Shown here: positions 48,266 through 55,989 of the stretch, one piece after another
How the letters are laid out: each line of letters starts with the position of its first letter
How positions within the stretch are numbered: position 1 is the first letter of the stretch
NCBI RefSeq assembly: GCF_000155615.1
Contig: NZ_DS989915.1
Span: 637,135 to 701,134 of the forward strand
DNA from: Alcanivorax sp. DG881
Lineage (GTDB): Bacteria > Pseudomonadota > Gammaproteobacteria > Pseudomonadales > Alcanivoracaceae
Length of the DNA: 64,000 nt
Reading direction: 5' to 3'
Notes under the pieces: generated by a model
Told to the model about the DNA's origin: nothing
Seen by the model: the letters and a program-made list of their open reading frames with translations, nothing else
Databases searched by the model: none
Translations under genes and position numbers: made by a program

Positions 48266-48355
48266 TCCCTGCTTGTGCTCTCCACTGGCTGCATTGACCT
48301 GTAACACCTGCCTGGCCACAAGCCCGGCAGGTGTTGACGCCCCATTGGAGGAACC

Positions 48356-48982
48356 ATGAACGCAGTGATCCCCGGCACATCCCTGGCCATTCACCCGGAA
48401 CGTTTTCCTGACCCCATCGACGACCTGCCCGCCAGTGGCACGGCCAAAGCGGTTCTTGCCGGCGGTTGTTTCTGGTGTGTGGAAGCGGTCTATCTGAATC
48501 TGGAAGGCGTGAACGCCGTGGTCTCCGGTTATGCCGGCGGCCATGCTGCCCGCGCTAATTACGAGGCCGTCTGTACCGGCACCACCGGTCATGCGGAAGT
48601 CATCGAAGTAGAATACGACAGCACCGTAATCAGCTTCGGCGAGCTGCTGAAAGTGTTCTTCTCCGTCGCCCACGACCCCACCCAGAAAGATCGCCAGGGT
48701 AACGACCGGGGCACCCAGTACCGCTCCGCGATTTTTTATCACGATGACACCGAGAAAGCGGTGGCCGAGGCGTACATCCAGCAGTTGAACAACGCCGGTG
48801 CCTTTATTGCTCCCATTGCCACCACCGTGGAACCGCTGGACGCCTTTTACCGCGCCGAGGATTACCACCAGGATTTCGCCCGTCGCAATCCCAATCAAGG
48901 CTACATTACCCATATAGCCAAACCGAAAGTGGAAAAGCTGATCCAGGCCTTTCCCGACAAACTTAAAACCCGGACACCTTAA
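48356..48982 (+). CDS. msrA: Peptide methionine-(S)-sulfoxide reductase
   Basis: Repairs S-methionine sulfoxide in proteins after oxidative damage. The 208-residue protein has the catalytic motif [11 protein letters not shown], with the nucleophile Cys38 and a second cysteine at 41. The family blocks [33 protein letters not shown] and [19 protein letters not shown] follow, then [11 protein letters not shown]. It follows GGAGGAACC and is 25 bases before msrB, so the two repair enzymes for both sulfoxide isomers form an operon. Confidence 0.95.
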   Translation: MNAVIPGTSLAIHPERFPDPIDDLPASGTAKAVLAGGCFWCVEAVYLNLEGVNAVVSGYAGGHAARANYEAVCTGTTGHAEVIEVEYDSTVISFGELLKVFFSVAHDPTQKDRQGNDRGTQYRSAIFYHDDTEKAVAEAYIQQLNNAGAFIAPIATTVEPLDAFYRAEDYHQDFARRNPNQGYITHIAKPKVEKLIQAFPDKLKTRTP

Positions 48983-49007
48983 CCAGACAAACTCAAGGGA
49001 GTGCCTG

Positions 49008-49439
49008 ATGACCCAAGCACTGTCCGCCAGCGGCTTCGACCTGACGCCCCTGAGCGAAGAAGAAAAACAGGCCCGCGCACGCTCGCTGAGCGAAGAAGAG
49101 CGCCGCATCCTGCTCAACCAGGGCACCGAGCCCCCATTTTGCGGCGGCCTGCTGGATAACAAGGACGACGGCACCTACCACTGCAAACTGTGCGACCTGC
49201 CACTGTTCACCTCCAGCGCCAAGTTCGAATCCGGCACCGGCTGGCCCAGCTTTTACGAACCCTTCGATCCTCAACACATCCGTGAACTGCACGACAGCAG
49301 CCACGGCATGGTCCGAGTGGAGATTCGCTGTGCCCGCTGCGACGGCCACCAGGGCCACGTCTTCCCCGACGGCCCGCCCCCCACCGGCCAGCGCTACTGC
49401 CTGAACTCTGCCTCCATGGTGTTCAAGGCAGAGGATTAA
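49008..49439 (+). CDS. msrB: Peptide methionine-(R)-sulfoxide reductase
   Basis: Reduces R-methionine sulfoxide in proteins. The 143-residue SelR-domain protein has the zinc site as two CxxC pairs ([10 protein letters not shown] and [13 protein letters not shown]), the active-site segment [12 protein letters not shown], and the catalytic cysteine in [11 protein letters not shown]. Start ATG 49008 follows AAGGGAGTGCCTG. It is cotranscribed with msrA. Confidence 0.95.
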   Translation: MTQALSASGFDLTPLSEEEKQARARSLSEEERRILLNQGTEPPFCGGLLDNKDDGTYHCKLCDLPLFTSSAKFESGTGWPSFYEPFDPQHIRELHDSSHGMVRVEIRCARCDGHQGHVFPDGPPPTGQRYCLNSASMVFKAED

Positions 49440-49451
49440 TCCATCCCATCC

Positions 49452-49693
49452 GTAGGAGCGTAGCGTAGCGAAGCAACGACCGCAGGTCGGCCCGAAGGGT
49501 GAGAGAAGCGAATAACCTCGCTGACGGCGCGATAACCCAAGCCGACTCTACTGTAGGAGCACCTCTCGAGGTGCGAACCTGAGCCTCGGCGAAGGGTCGC
49601 CTTCAGATTGCCAATGCGCAAAACGGGCGGTTCGCACCTCAAGAGGTGCTCCTACTGCTAATGCGTTTATCGCGCCGCCAGCGACGCTCCTAC
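49452..49693. repeat. Three-level nested palindrome between msrB and the flavoprotein gene
   Basis: Three inverted pairs are stacked inside one another. The outer pair is gtaggagcg (49452) and cgctcctac (ending 49693). The middle pair is cgctgacggcgcgataa (49519-49535) and its near-complement (49668-49683). The inner pair starts gtaggagcacctctcgaggt (49553) with a matching arm ending 49655, 27 bases long with one or two differences. The inner unit also has its own cctctcgagg palindrome. No gene is present. It is a REP/BIME-type structure. Confidence 0.75.
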
Positions 49694-49880
49694 AGCAGCT
49701 CGTTCCCGCCCTTAGCGCCACGCTGACTTGACCACAGAGTACAGCGGCACTTTCTGTCATTGCCTTGGATTACACACTGTTTACCATCAGGGATGACTCC
49801 CAAGTCACCCTATTTCCGATGATATTGCTTCCCGCGTCGCCCATGACGCAGAGCAGAACAACACGATCCCAGGAGGCACC

Positions 49881-51392
49881 ATGAACGCCGCGAACCCGGC
49901 TCCAGCCCGTGAAGAATCCGCCCAAACCCGTTGGGACCGCATTCCCGTCATCAAGACCGGTGACGACTACCTGGCCAGCCTGCGCAACCGCGGCACTCGC
50001 CTGTTCCTGTTTGGTGAACTGATTGATGAGCCTGCGGATCACCCCATCATCAAACCCAGCATCAATGCCCTGCGCGCCAGCTATGACCTGGCTATTGACG
50101 ATCCGGAACTGGCCACCGCCTGGTCGCCGTTGATCGACGCCCAGGTAAACCGTTTTCTGCATATCGTGGAATCCCCCGGCGACCTGGTAAAAAAGAACAA
50201 GATGCAACGGCGCATGGGCCAGATCACCGGCACCTGTTTCCAGCGCTGTACCGGCCTGGACACCATCAGCGTGCTGCACTCCGTCACTTACGAGATGGAC
50301 GAGAAACACGGCACCCAGTATCACCAGCGCTATCTGGACTTTCTCAAGGAAGCCCAGCGCAAGAACATCCTGATTGCCGCCGGCATGACCGACCCGAAGG
50401 GTGACCGCAGCAAGCGGCCCGCCGAGCAGGCCGATCCGGACATGTTCATGCGCGTAACCCGCCGCACCGACAAGGGCATCTACGTGAAAGGCGTCAAGGC
50501 GCACATGACCGGCGGCTGGAACCAGCACTGGATCTGCGTGTTGCCCACCATGAATCTCACCGAAGGGGATAAAGACTACGCTGTGGTCGGCATGATCCCC
50601 GGCGACGCCGCCGGCATTACTTATATCTACGGGCGCCAGAGCTGCGATACCCGGGCCATGGAAGGCGGCGACATCGATCAGGGCAACGCCCAGTACGGCG
50701 GCCAGGAAGTGCTGGTGTACTTCGATGATGTCTTCATTCCCCACGAGCACGTGTTCATGGACGGCGAATACGAATTCGCCCAGGAACTGGTCACCCGCTT
50801 CACCGCCTATCACCGGGCCAGCTATGTGTGCAAAACCGGCCTGGGCGACGTCATGGTCGGTGCGGCGGCGTCCATCGTGGAATACAACGGGCTGGAAAAA
50901 GTCAGTCACATCCGCGACAAGCTGGTGGAGATGACCCATCTCAACGAAACCATCTACTCGTCCGGCATCGCCAGCTCCCATGAAGCCACACAGATGCCCA
51001 GCGGCATCTACATGAATGACACCATGCTGGCCAACGTGTGCAAGCACAACGTGACCCGTTTCCCCTACGAGATTTCCCGTCTCGCCCAGGATCTGGCCGG
51101 CGGCATCATGGTCACCATGCCCAGCGAACAGGATCTGGAAAACGAAGAAGCCGGAGACATCATCCGTCGCTTCCTCAAGGGCCGCGAAGATATCCCCACC
51201 GAGGACCGCATGCGCATCCTGCGGCTGATCGAAAACATGACCCTGGGGCGCAACGCCGTGGGTTACCTCACCGAGTCCATGCACGGCGCTGGCAGTCCCC
51301 AGGCTCAGCGTATTCAAATTCTGCGCGGCATGGATGTGGAAACCAAGAAGTGGCACGCCCGCAAGCTGGCGGGCATCAAGCAGGAAGCCTGA
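49881..51392 (+). CDS. 4-hydroxybutyryl-CoA dehydratase / vinylacetyl-CoA isomerase-like flavoprotein
   Basis: A 503-residue protein of the HpaB/acyl-CoA-dehydrogenase fold family. It fits the AbfD branch, not the hydroxylase branch. It keeps a C-x3-C pair (Cys119, Cys123 in GTCFQRCTGLD) and a His-x5-Cys pair (His311, Cys317 in TAYHRASYVCKTG). These positions bind the [4Fe-4S] cluster in the clostridial dehydratase. The C-terminal block HNVTRFPYEISRLAQDLAGG is also AbfD-like. The known reaction is a ketyl-radical dehydration of 4-hydroxybutyryl-CoA to crotonyl-CoA. No partner genes lie nearby. Start ATG 49881 follows AGGAGGCACC. Confidence 0.75.
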   Translation: MNAANPAPAREESAQTRWDRIPVIKTGDDYLASLRNRGTRLFLFGELIDEPADHPIIKPSINALRASYDLAIDDPELATAWSPLIDAQVNRFLHIVESPGDLVKKNKMQRRMGQITGTCFQRCTGLDTISVLHSVTYEMDEKHGTQYHQRYLDFLKEAQRKNILIAAGMTDPKGDRSKRPAEQADPDMFMRVTRRTDKGIYVKGVKAHMTGGWNQHWICVLPTMNLTEGDKDYAVVGMIPGDAAGITYIYGRQSCDTRAMEGGDIDQGNAQYGGQEVLVYFDDVFIPHEHVFMDGEYEFAQELVTRFTAYHRASYVCKTGLGDVMVGAAASIVEYNGLEKVSHIRDKLVEMTHLNETIYSSGIASSHEATQMPSGIYMNDTMLANVCKHNVTRFPYEISRLAQDLAGGIMVTMPSEQDLENEEAGDIIRRFLKGREDIPTEDRMRILRLIENMTLGRNAVGYLTESMHGAGSPQAQRIQILRGMDVETKKWHARKLAGIKQEA

Positions 51393-51399
51393 TTCCTGC

Positions 51400-51427
51400 T
51401 TGCCTGCGGCGGGCGGCCTGCTAAACT
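51400..51427 (+). promoter_or_regulatory. Promoter of the interrupted tRNA-Thr gene
   Basis: TTGCCT (51400-51405) and TAAACT (51422-51427) are 16 bases apart, with a GC-rich discriminator. The tRNA promoter therefore still stands although its gene is broken. Confidence 0.55.
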
Positions 51428-51452
51428 AGCGCCCGCCCAACACAACGGGCAT

Positions 51453-51492
51453 GCCGGGATAGCTCAGTCGGTAGAGCAACTGATTCGTAATC
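51453..51492 (+). pseudogene. 5' half of tRNA-Thr (CGT), broken by mobile-element junction
   Basis: The acceptor 5' strand GCCGGGA, the complete D-arm TAGCTCAGTCGGTAGAGC, the anticodon stem start and the loop TTCGTAA (anticodon CGT) are present, then TC. After that the sequence is unrelated (ctttgccctacc). The 3' anticodon strand, T-arm and acceptor 3' strand are missing. All genes to the right belong to a mobile element, so this is the element's left junction, either from insertion at the anticodon loop or from a later deletion. Confidence 0.85.
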
Positions 51493-51665
51493 CTTTGCCC
51501 TACCAAAAACCCCTCCCCTGCATCCCGTCATTCACGCGGCTTTCAGCGATTATAGACTGTAGCGAATATGTTCTGGGCTACAAATGGGCTACAGCTTGAA
51601 CCCAAAAACCATGGATTTGCTAGGCGGGGCTACTGGCAATAGGGTTGATGAAAAGGGAGGCTGGC

Positions 51666-52004
51666 ATGAGAGACGAGCTGCAAGAAGAGCTGAAGAAGCA
51701 CTTTCCAAAACTCATAGATGAAAAGACGCAGATTGCTATCGGCGACGGCTGGTTCGATTTGATTACATGCTTGCTTCAAACGCTGATGATCACTCCCGAC
51801 AAACCCCGCCTGGATGACATCTCAACGAAATTCGGTAGGTTGCGAGTGACTTCATTTTCGGGTGTGTCAGATGCAGCTCACGGCGCGATCGCAATGTCAG
51901 AAATGATGAGCAGATATATTTGCAGTGTCTGCGGCAACAAAACAGACATCAATCACACTGATCATCGCTCTCGCTGTCTCGCGCATTCAGATCAAGCTCG
52001 TTGA
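51666..52004 (+). CDS. Small phage/island-type protein of unknown function
   Basis: A 112-residue protein beginning at ATG 51666, five bases after GGGAGG. It has a charged helical start (MRDELQEELKKHFPKLIDEK), then IAIGDGWFDLITCLLQTL. A C-terminal CxxC (YICSVCGNK) followed by CLAH could bind zinc. The layout recalls small proteins of phages and islands (GDGW motif, KFGRLRV, then a zinc knuckle), whose role is unknown. It is the first gene inside the element and overlaps the next gene's end by 56 bases on the other strand. Confidence 0.65.
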   Translation: MRDELQEELKKHFPKLIDEKTQIAIGDGWFDLITCLLQTLMITPDKPRLDDISTKFGRLRVTSFSGVSDAAHGAIAMSEMMSRYICSVCGNKTDINHTDHRSRCLAHSDQAR

Positions 52005-52179
52005 GCCGCGGAATAGCGAACCTATTGTTTTTGATTGACCTGTCAACCAGCCGCCCGATAGCACTTGCTCGAGATTCAGCAATGTAGTCAACGCCGTTTT
52101 CTGAAAGCTCACGCTCACGCACATGGCGAGCTTTGTGAAGTGCCTGCATTTCGAGAAACCTACTGCTTTTCTTCGACAT
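51949..52179 (-). CDS. Small hypothetical protein
   Basis: A 76-residue charged protein (MSKKSSRFLEMQALHKARHV), starting after TGAGGTTGTC. It is helical and basic at the start and acidic at the end (DSESDDQCD). It overlaps the neighbouring convergent gene by 56 bases. I do not recognise it; length and basic N-terminus would suit a small DNA-binding or regulatory protein. Confidence 0.5.
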   Translation of the reverse strand: MSKKSSRFLEMQALHKARHVRERELSENGVDYIAESRASAIGRLVDRSIKNNRFAIPRLNELDLNARDSESDDQCD

Positions 52180-52380
52180 GACAACCTCAGCGATGACTAA
52201 GAAGTGTGAACCCTGGCCCAGGCCGACCCCTGGCCGTGCCTACAGCGCTTTATTCTTGCTCTGAGCAAACTATACTTTGAGCGTGCTTATACGCTTACGT
52301 AAGCCCTGAATATGCACTGAACCTATATTTGTCCGCGGATCTGTCAACCCCATCGAAAAGACGCGATGGCGGCATCACGA

Positions 52381-52423
52381 CAACTGCCCGAAACTTTCAC
52401 TCTAATTCCCGAAACGTCAGTTG
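52381..52423. repeat. Repeat pair bounded by CAACTG/CAGTTG
   Basis: Two units, cccgaaactttcac (52387) and cccgaaacgtca (52408), lie 21 bases apart and are enclosed by the inverted hexamers caactg and cagttg. The same units recur at 52856-52950. The site covers the last codon of the HTH gene. Confidence 0.6.
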
Positions 52424-52773
52424 TCTTCCGGCCAAGTGATTTCCCCCGGGGCCCCGGCCGGCGCCCTAGCTCGCCCCACCCTGCGCCTTTTCCTATCCTT
52501 CTTTTGCTGACTGGCAAGTTTCAGCGGGCTCATGCTCGTATCCCAAATCACGCTATCAAGCGACTCGAGCAGATCGATAGCACGCATGTATCGCAAGAAT
52601 TCAGAAACACCGACTTGCTTGCCGCGCTCAATCTTACTCACTGTTGATCTTGAGATTGACGCTTTATCAGCAAGATCATTTTGACGCAAATTTGCATTAA
52701 TGCGCATATCACGAAGTCGAGATCCGATTTCTATCAGCAACGACTCATCTGTCATCAGCTCTCTCAGTCTCAT
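52417..52773 (-). CDS. XRE-family HTH regulator (HipB-like)
   Basis: A 118-residue DNA-binding protein with an N-terminal XRE helix-turn-helix (GSRLRDMRINANLRQNDLAD, then KASISRSTVSKIERGKQ). A C-terminal basic tail holds SPLKLASQQKKDRKRRRVGR. The fold and tail resemble HipB-type antitoxins, but no HipA kinase gene is adjacent in the window. The start may be the second ATG (codon 7), which follows GAGAG. Repeats of one family lie on both sides of the gene and could be its operators. Confidence 0.78.
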   Translation of the reverse strand: MRLRELMTDESLLIEIGSRLRDMRINANLRQNDLADKASISRSTVSKIERGKQVGVSEFLRYMRAIDLLESLDSVIWDTSMSPLKLASQQKKDRKRRRVGRARAPAGAPGEITWPEDN

Positions 52774-52855
52774 TTTTCTCTCACAACGTGTTTGATCACA
52801 ATATTTATACTGCTTTTTTGATCACAACGCATTAGATTGCACGCACAAGAAGCAT

Positions 52856-52950
52856 CCGAAACTTTCACGCAGATTCCCGAAACGTCAAAGAATTGCCCGA
52901 AGTTTTCACGCAGATCCCTGAAACGTCAAAGAATACTGAAACTTTCACCC
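52856..52950. repeat. Array of about five 20-bp repeats
   Basis: Units beginning ccgaaactttcacgcagatt, ccgaaacgtcaaagaattgc, ccgaagttttcacgcagatc, ctgaaacgtcaaagaatac and tgaaactttcaccc follow one another every 19-21 bases, alternating between two subtypes. The array is 80-180 bases upstream of the XRE gene start, reading leftwards. It may be an operator array for that regulator or an iteron-like origin element. Confidence 0.7.
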
Positions 52951-53965
52951 TGCCCTAGGCCTTTCTGTGATCAAAACAGCGTGTTTGTAGCCAAAATCAG
53001 GGAAATCCAGCCCGAGGCCCGATGAAAACGGAGGATTACTTGATGAAAAGGGAGGGTTTGGTGTCGGGTTTGACCCCAAAAAAGGGGTTTTGGGTGCGAC
53101 TTAACGTCTGGGACATGATGAAAAGGGAAACCCTTTCAACTATGAGCATACCTGCCGCCAGAAAGAGAGCAAACTGGTGGCGATTCAACTGCCCCACCGC
53201 TTCGGTCGATAGCAAAGCTAATCCATAGCCCGTATTGCTATCTGATCCCTCCGCCGAACACGACTTTGGCACGCAAAGTAACAGGCGATGTGCCGATCAA
53301 AGCTCTAATCTAAAAACTTGGCTGGTATTCAGTGACAGCAAGCCCGCGCTGAGGTTTTCGAGGCCAAGCACCACCACCATCAAGCAACCCTTGCAAATAG
53401 CTAAGCGTCCATGTTGCCGGCCTGCACAAGTAAGGGCGAAGTTTAGGAGCAACATCTATCTGCCACAGTGAGCCCCTAAGCGTCCATTCCGGCATAGAAT
53501 CTATGCCGGAATGGAACTCATAATAAACCTGAGACGCAGGCAATATATCGCCAGGCAGATTTACCCTGACCACCAAAACATTAAGCCCCGTTGCCTCCCT
53601 CCCTTAAAGCAGTCTGTAGGAGCTGAAAACTCCTAGTTTGGCAGTACCCGAAAAGCCACCTCACGGATAAAAAAACAACCTAAAGTTCGAGGGAAAAATA
53701 ATCAGATACAGATCTGGCTAACTCCATGCAGATCTCTTCTAATTGCATTTTTTTACCCAAATACATAGTAATTTTCAGCATCCTTGCCGCGCTATGCGCG
53801 AAGACGGCCACGTGTATGGCGGGGTGTTCGTTTAAAAATAATATCGGCTAGAGGCCTGACAGGGCTCAAGCCATGATAATTCTTAATAATTATAGATGCT
53901 CTTCCACCAACAACGATCAATCCCTTTATTCTCTTGGGCTCCAGCAGATTTCAAGGAACAAATTA
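52951..53965. other. Element region without a supported gene
   Basis: About one kilobase lacks a convincing gene. Short frames at 53022-53228 (plus), 53036-53272 (minus) and 53310-53576 (minus, 88 codons) lack good ribosome sites and overlap or conflict. The right half (about 53640-53960) is AT-rich and abuts the iterons, as expected for the melting region of an IncQ-like origin. The motif tgatgaaaaggga appears at about 53041 and 53115 and also before the 51666 gene. Confidence 0.4.
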
Positions 53966-54031
53966 GTGACCCTTAGAACAGGCATTCGTGACCGTTAGAA
54001 CACGGAAACGTGACGGTTAAGACAGTGAAAC
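53966..54031 (+). repeat. Three 22-bp iterons, candidate oriV
   Basis: Units start at 53966, 53988 and 54010, exactly 22 bases apart. They share GTGAC[C/G][C/G]TTA[A/G][G/A]AC. In the other strand the core reads TCTAACGGTCACGAA, close to the iteron core of IncQ plasmids. They abut the stop codon of repC, whose product is the expected binding protein. Confidence 0.78.
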
Positions 54032-54032
54032 A

Positions 54033-54869
54033 TCAGACTTTGGGCCGCCCGATTCGATATCTCTCTTTAGCATACTCCTCCACAGACCACCCGATGGCTT
54101 CAAGTTCAGCCAGCGCAGCCCTCAACCTCTCGCGCCTCTTTCGTACAGATTCTGGGCCCACTGCCTCCAACCATAAATATCCACAGAGCGTGTCCACAGC
54201 CACATCTCTTCGCCTGCCTGGGTTTATCCAAGCACAGAGACGTTGATGCAAGAGGCGAGCGTTGTCACCATTTAACAGCCTAGTTTCAGCCAAACTAATC
54301 CTCACATGCTGAGACTCTCCCAGGATGGCATTGGCTATCAGAGGGTTGAGCGCGACAAATAACTGCCCTCTCCCCGTGTCCGCAGCATAATGTGACAATA
54401 AACGGTATCCACGACGAAAACCTTTATCATCAACGATGATAGAAACCTTCCATAGCCGCTCGACACAGCGCTTCACGCCTTCAAGCTGACGCCCCCCTTC
54501 TGTGAGCCCTATTTCGCGGGCAAGGTGCCTGTAACTGCATTTCACCATCATGGAGGTGTTTGACACCGCTAATCCTGTCAGCTGAAGGGATTCTCTAAGC
54601 TGTCTCCCTTCGGCTGTTTTGGGCTCTGAGCCTAGTGTTAGGCCACTAAATCCAGCAATGGCAATCAACCCTTGCAAGACCCGTAGATCATCAGCGCCTA
54701 GCGGTTCTGGGCCTGAAATTTCAATGGTACAGTCATCGCGGTATTGGTATGTCACCGCAAGCTTCGCGTGCTGGCGCTCCCCTCTGCGAAGGGCACGAAA
54801 AAGTCCTGGAGCCAAGCAAAGCGCACTTGCATGTTTGGCATACGTCAGCGAGTACTTAGCCTTCTCCAC
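54033..54869 (-). CDS. repC: IncQ-type replication initiator RepC
   Basis: RepC binds iterons and opens the origin of IncQ plasmids. I place the start at GTG 54869, just after AGAGGTGAAC, giving 278 residues, near the 283 of RSF1010 RepC; the longer upstream frame is RepA overlap. Clear family blocks are CLAPGLFRALRRGERQHAKL, SGPEPLGADDLRVLQGLIA, RLWKVSII, GYRLLSHYA, LFVALNPLIANAILGESQHV (core FVALNPLIA), ARLLHQRLCAWINPG and DTLCGYLW. It overlaps the end of repA and ends directly at the iterons. Being in an integrated element, it may support excision-stage replication. Confidence 0.93.
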   Translation of the reverse strand: MEKAKYSLTYAKHASALCLAPGLFRALRRGERQHAKLAVTYQYRDDCTIEISGPEPLGADDLRVLQGLIAIAGFSGLTLGSEPKTAEGRQLRESLQLTGLAVSNTSMMVKCSYRHLAREIGLTEGGRQLEGVKRCVERLWKVSIIVDDKGFRRGYRLLSHYAADTGRGQLFVALNPLIANAILGESQHVRISLAETRLLNGDNARLLHQRLCAWINPGRRRDVAVDTLCGYLWLEAVGPESVRKRRERLRAALAELEAIGWSVEEYAKERYRIGRPKV

Positions 54870-55707
54870 GTTCACCTCTTTGTTTCTTTGCTGGTGCTGA
54901 CAGCTCCACTGGCTGCAACACCCCGCCATCACATCGTCTAAACCAGCGATCTTGAAGCGGCTGCCCATAATTTGCTTTCGAAACACCAAATCTCACATAG
55001 AATCGACGCTCTAGAGGGCTCAACTTCAATTTCTTCGCCTCCGGCTCACTCATACCACACAAAAAAGCCTGCCAGCGGATATTGTCGACCAGAACTGAGG
55101 AGCCGCGGCTCGCCTGCTGCTGGTCTCCAGCCCCATTCAGTGCCGAGCCCTTACCGGCATGGTGAAGAAAAACGATAGAGCACCCCGTATCCTTGGCAAT
55201 GAGTTCCATACGGCCGATGACTTGAGCCATTGGCCCAGACATATTTTCATCCTCAAGATGAAATCGGCGTAGAGTGTCCAGAATCAGAAGCCGGCGTCCT
55301 TCCGCTGCGCTTTTCACATACTCCAACCAACCCATATCAAGAAGGTCAGGGTTAGCCCCTATCAAAGGCTCTATCGTTAAGCCCGATGAGACTTTTTCTC
55401 TAATCTCTGGGGGGATATGAGCTCCTAGAGCATGCAGACGGTGGTGCAACGCTACAACTGGATCCTCAGCCGGGAGATAACTCACCTTACCCTCAGGCAG
55501 AACGCCGATATCCAGCATGTCCCAGCCGCCAGCCACTTGGACAGCAAGCTGAAGCGCGAGCATAGATTTACCTGTGCTTCCTGGCGCAATGACTGCACCA
55601 ACCGTCCCCGCCACCATATTTGGCAGCACGAAATCCATCGCTGGAGGCGCTGAGATGAAGGCTTTGCTGATATCTATCGCTGGCTGCGGTCGGATCATCG
55701 CTTGCAT
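54856..55707 (-). CDS. repA: IncQ-type replicative helicase RepA
   Basis: A hexameric DnaB-like 5'-3' helicase of IncQ plasmids. The 283-residue length matches RSF1010 RepA (279). The Walker A loop is in GAVIAPGSTGKSMLALQLAV, Walker B near RRLLILDTLRRFH, and further blocks are SGPMAQVIGRMELIAKDTGC, FLHHAGKGSALNGAGDQQQ and ASRGSSVLVDNIRWQ. The C-terminal segment FGVSKANYGQPLQDRWFRR completes the match. The ATG follows the alpA-like stop with no gap (TAAATG), and the end overlaps repC by 14 bases. The three genes are one translationally coupled unit. Confidence 0.94.
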   Translation of the reverse strand: MQAMIRPQPAIDISKAFISAPPAMDFVLPNMVAGTVGAVIAPGSTGKSMLALQLAVQVAGGWDMLDIGVLPEGKVSYLPAEDPVVALHHRLHALGAHIPPEIREKVSSGLTIEPLIGANPDLLDMGWLEYVKSAAEGRRLLILDTLRRFHLEDENMSGPMAQVIGRMELIAKDTGCSIVFLHHAGKGSALNGAGDQQQASRGSSVLVDNIRWQAFLCGMSEPEAKKLKLSPLERRFYVRFGVSKANYGQPLQDRWFRRCDGGVLQPVELSAPAKKQRGERGEG

Positions 55708-55989
55708 TTAATGCACCTCGTCCGATTGCTGGTCGAGCCATGCCTCAATCTCTGACATTCGCCAAACCGTAACCCTGCCAGGCAACCTGATTGGCTGAGG
55801 AAACTTGCCGCTCTTAACCCCTGCCCACCAAGTCGATCTCGCTATCGGCAATAAGCCGGGGATCTCAGGACGAACACGCTTAACTCCACGACCCAACCGC
55901 TTGTTGAGAAGGGCCTCCTGTTCAGTCACACCTCTCTGGCCACAAATTTGAGCGATACGTAGTAATCTTTCCGTCACTGTCTTCTCCAA
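55708..55989 (-). CDS. AlpA-family regulator
   Basis: A 93-residue DNA-binding protein of the AlpA/Excisionase type. The winged-helix core is LLPIARSTWWAGVKSGKFPQ then PIRLPGRVTVWRMSEIEAWL. AlpA proteins control integrase/excision in P4-like islands and replication genes in others. It occupies the position of repF in IncQ plasmids, directly upstream of repA and coupled to it, but it is not RepF by sequence. A role as repressor or switch of the rep operon is the best guess. Confidence 0.85.
   Translation of the reverse strand: MEKTVTERLLRIAQICGQRGVTEQEALLNKRLGRGVKRVRPEIPGLLPIARSTWWAGVKSGKFPQPIRLPGRVTVWRMSEIEAWLDQQSDEVH

Noticed and set aside
49548-49760. Frames crossing the nested palindrome after msrB
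   Set aside because: They translate inverted repeats and have no ribosome site.
53022-53576. Short frames of 60-90 codons on both strands in the element
   Set aside because: They conflict with one another, lack ribosome sites (one starts at TTG) and show no recognisable protein features.
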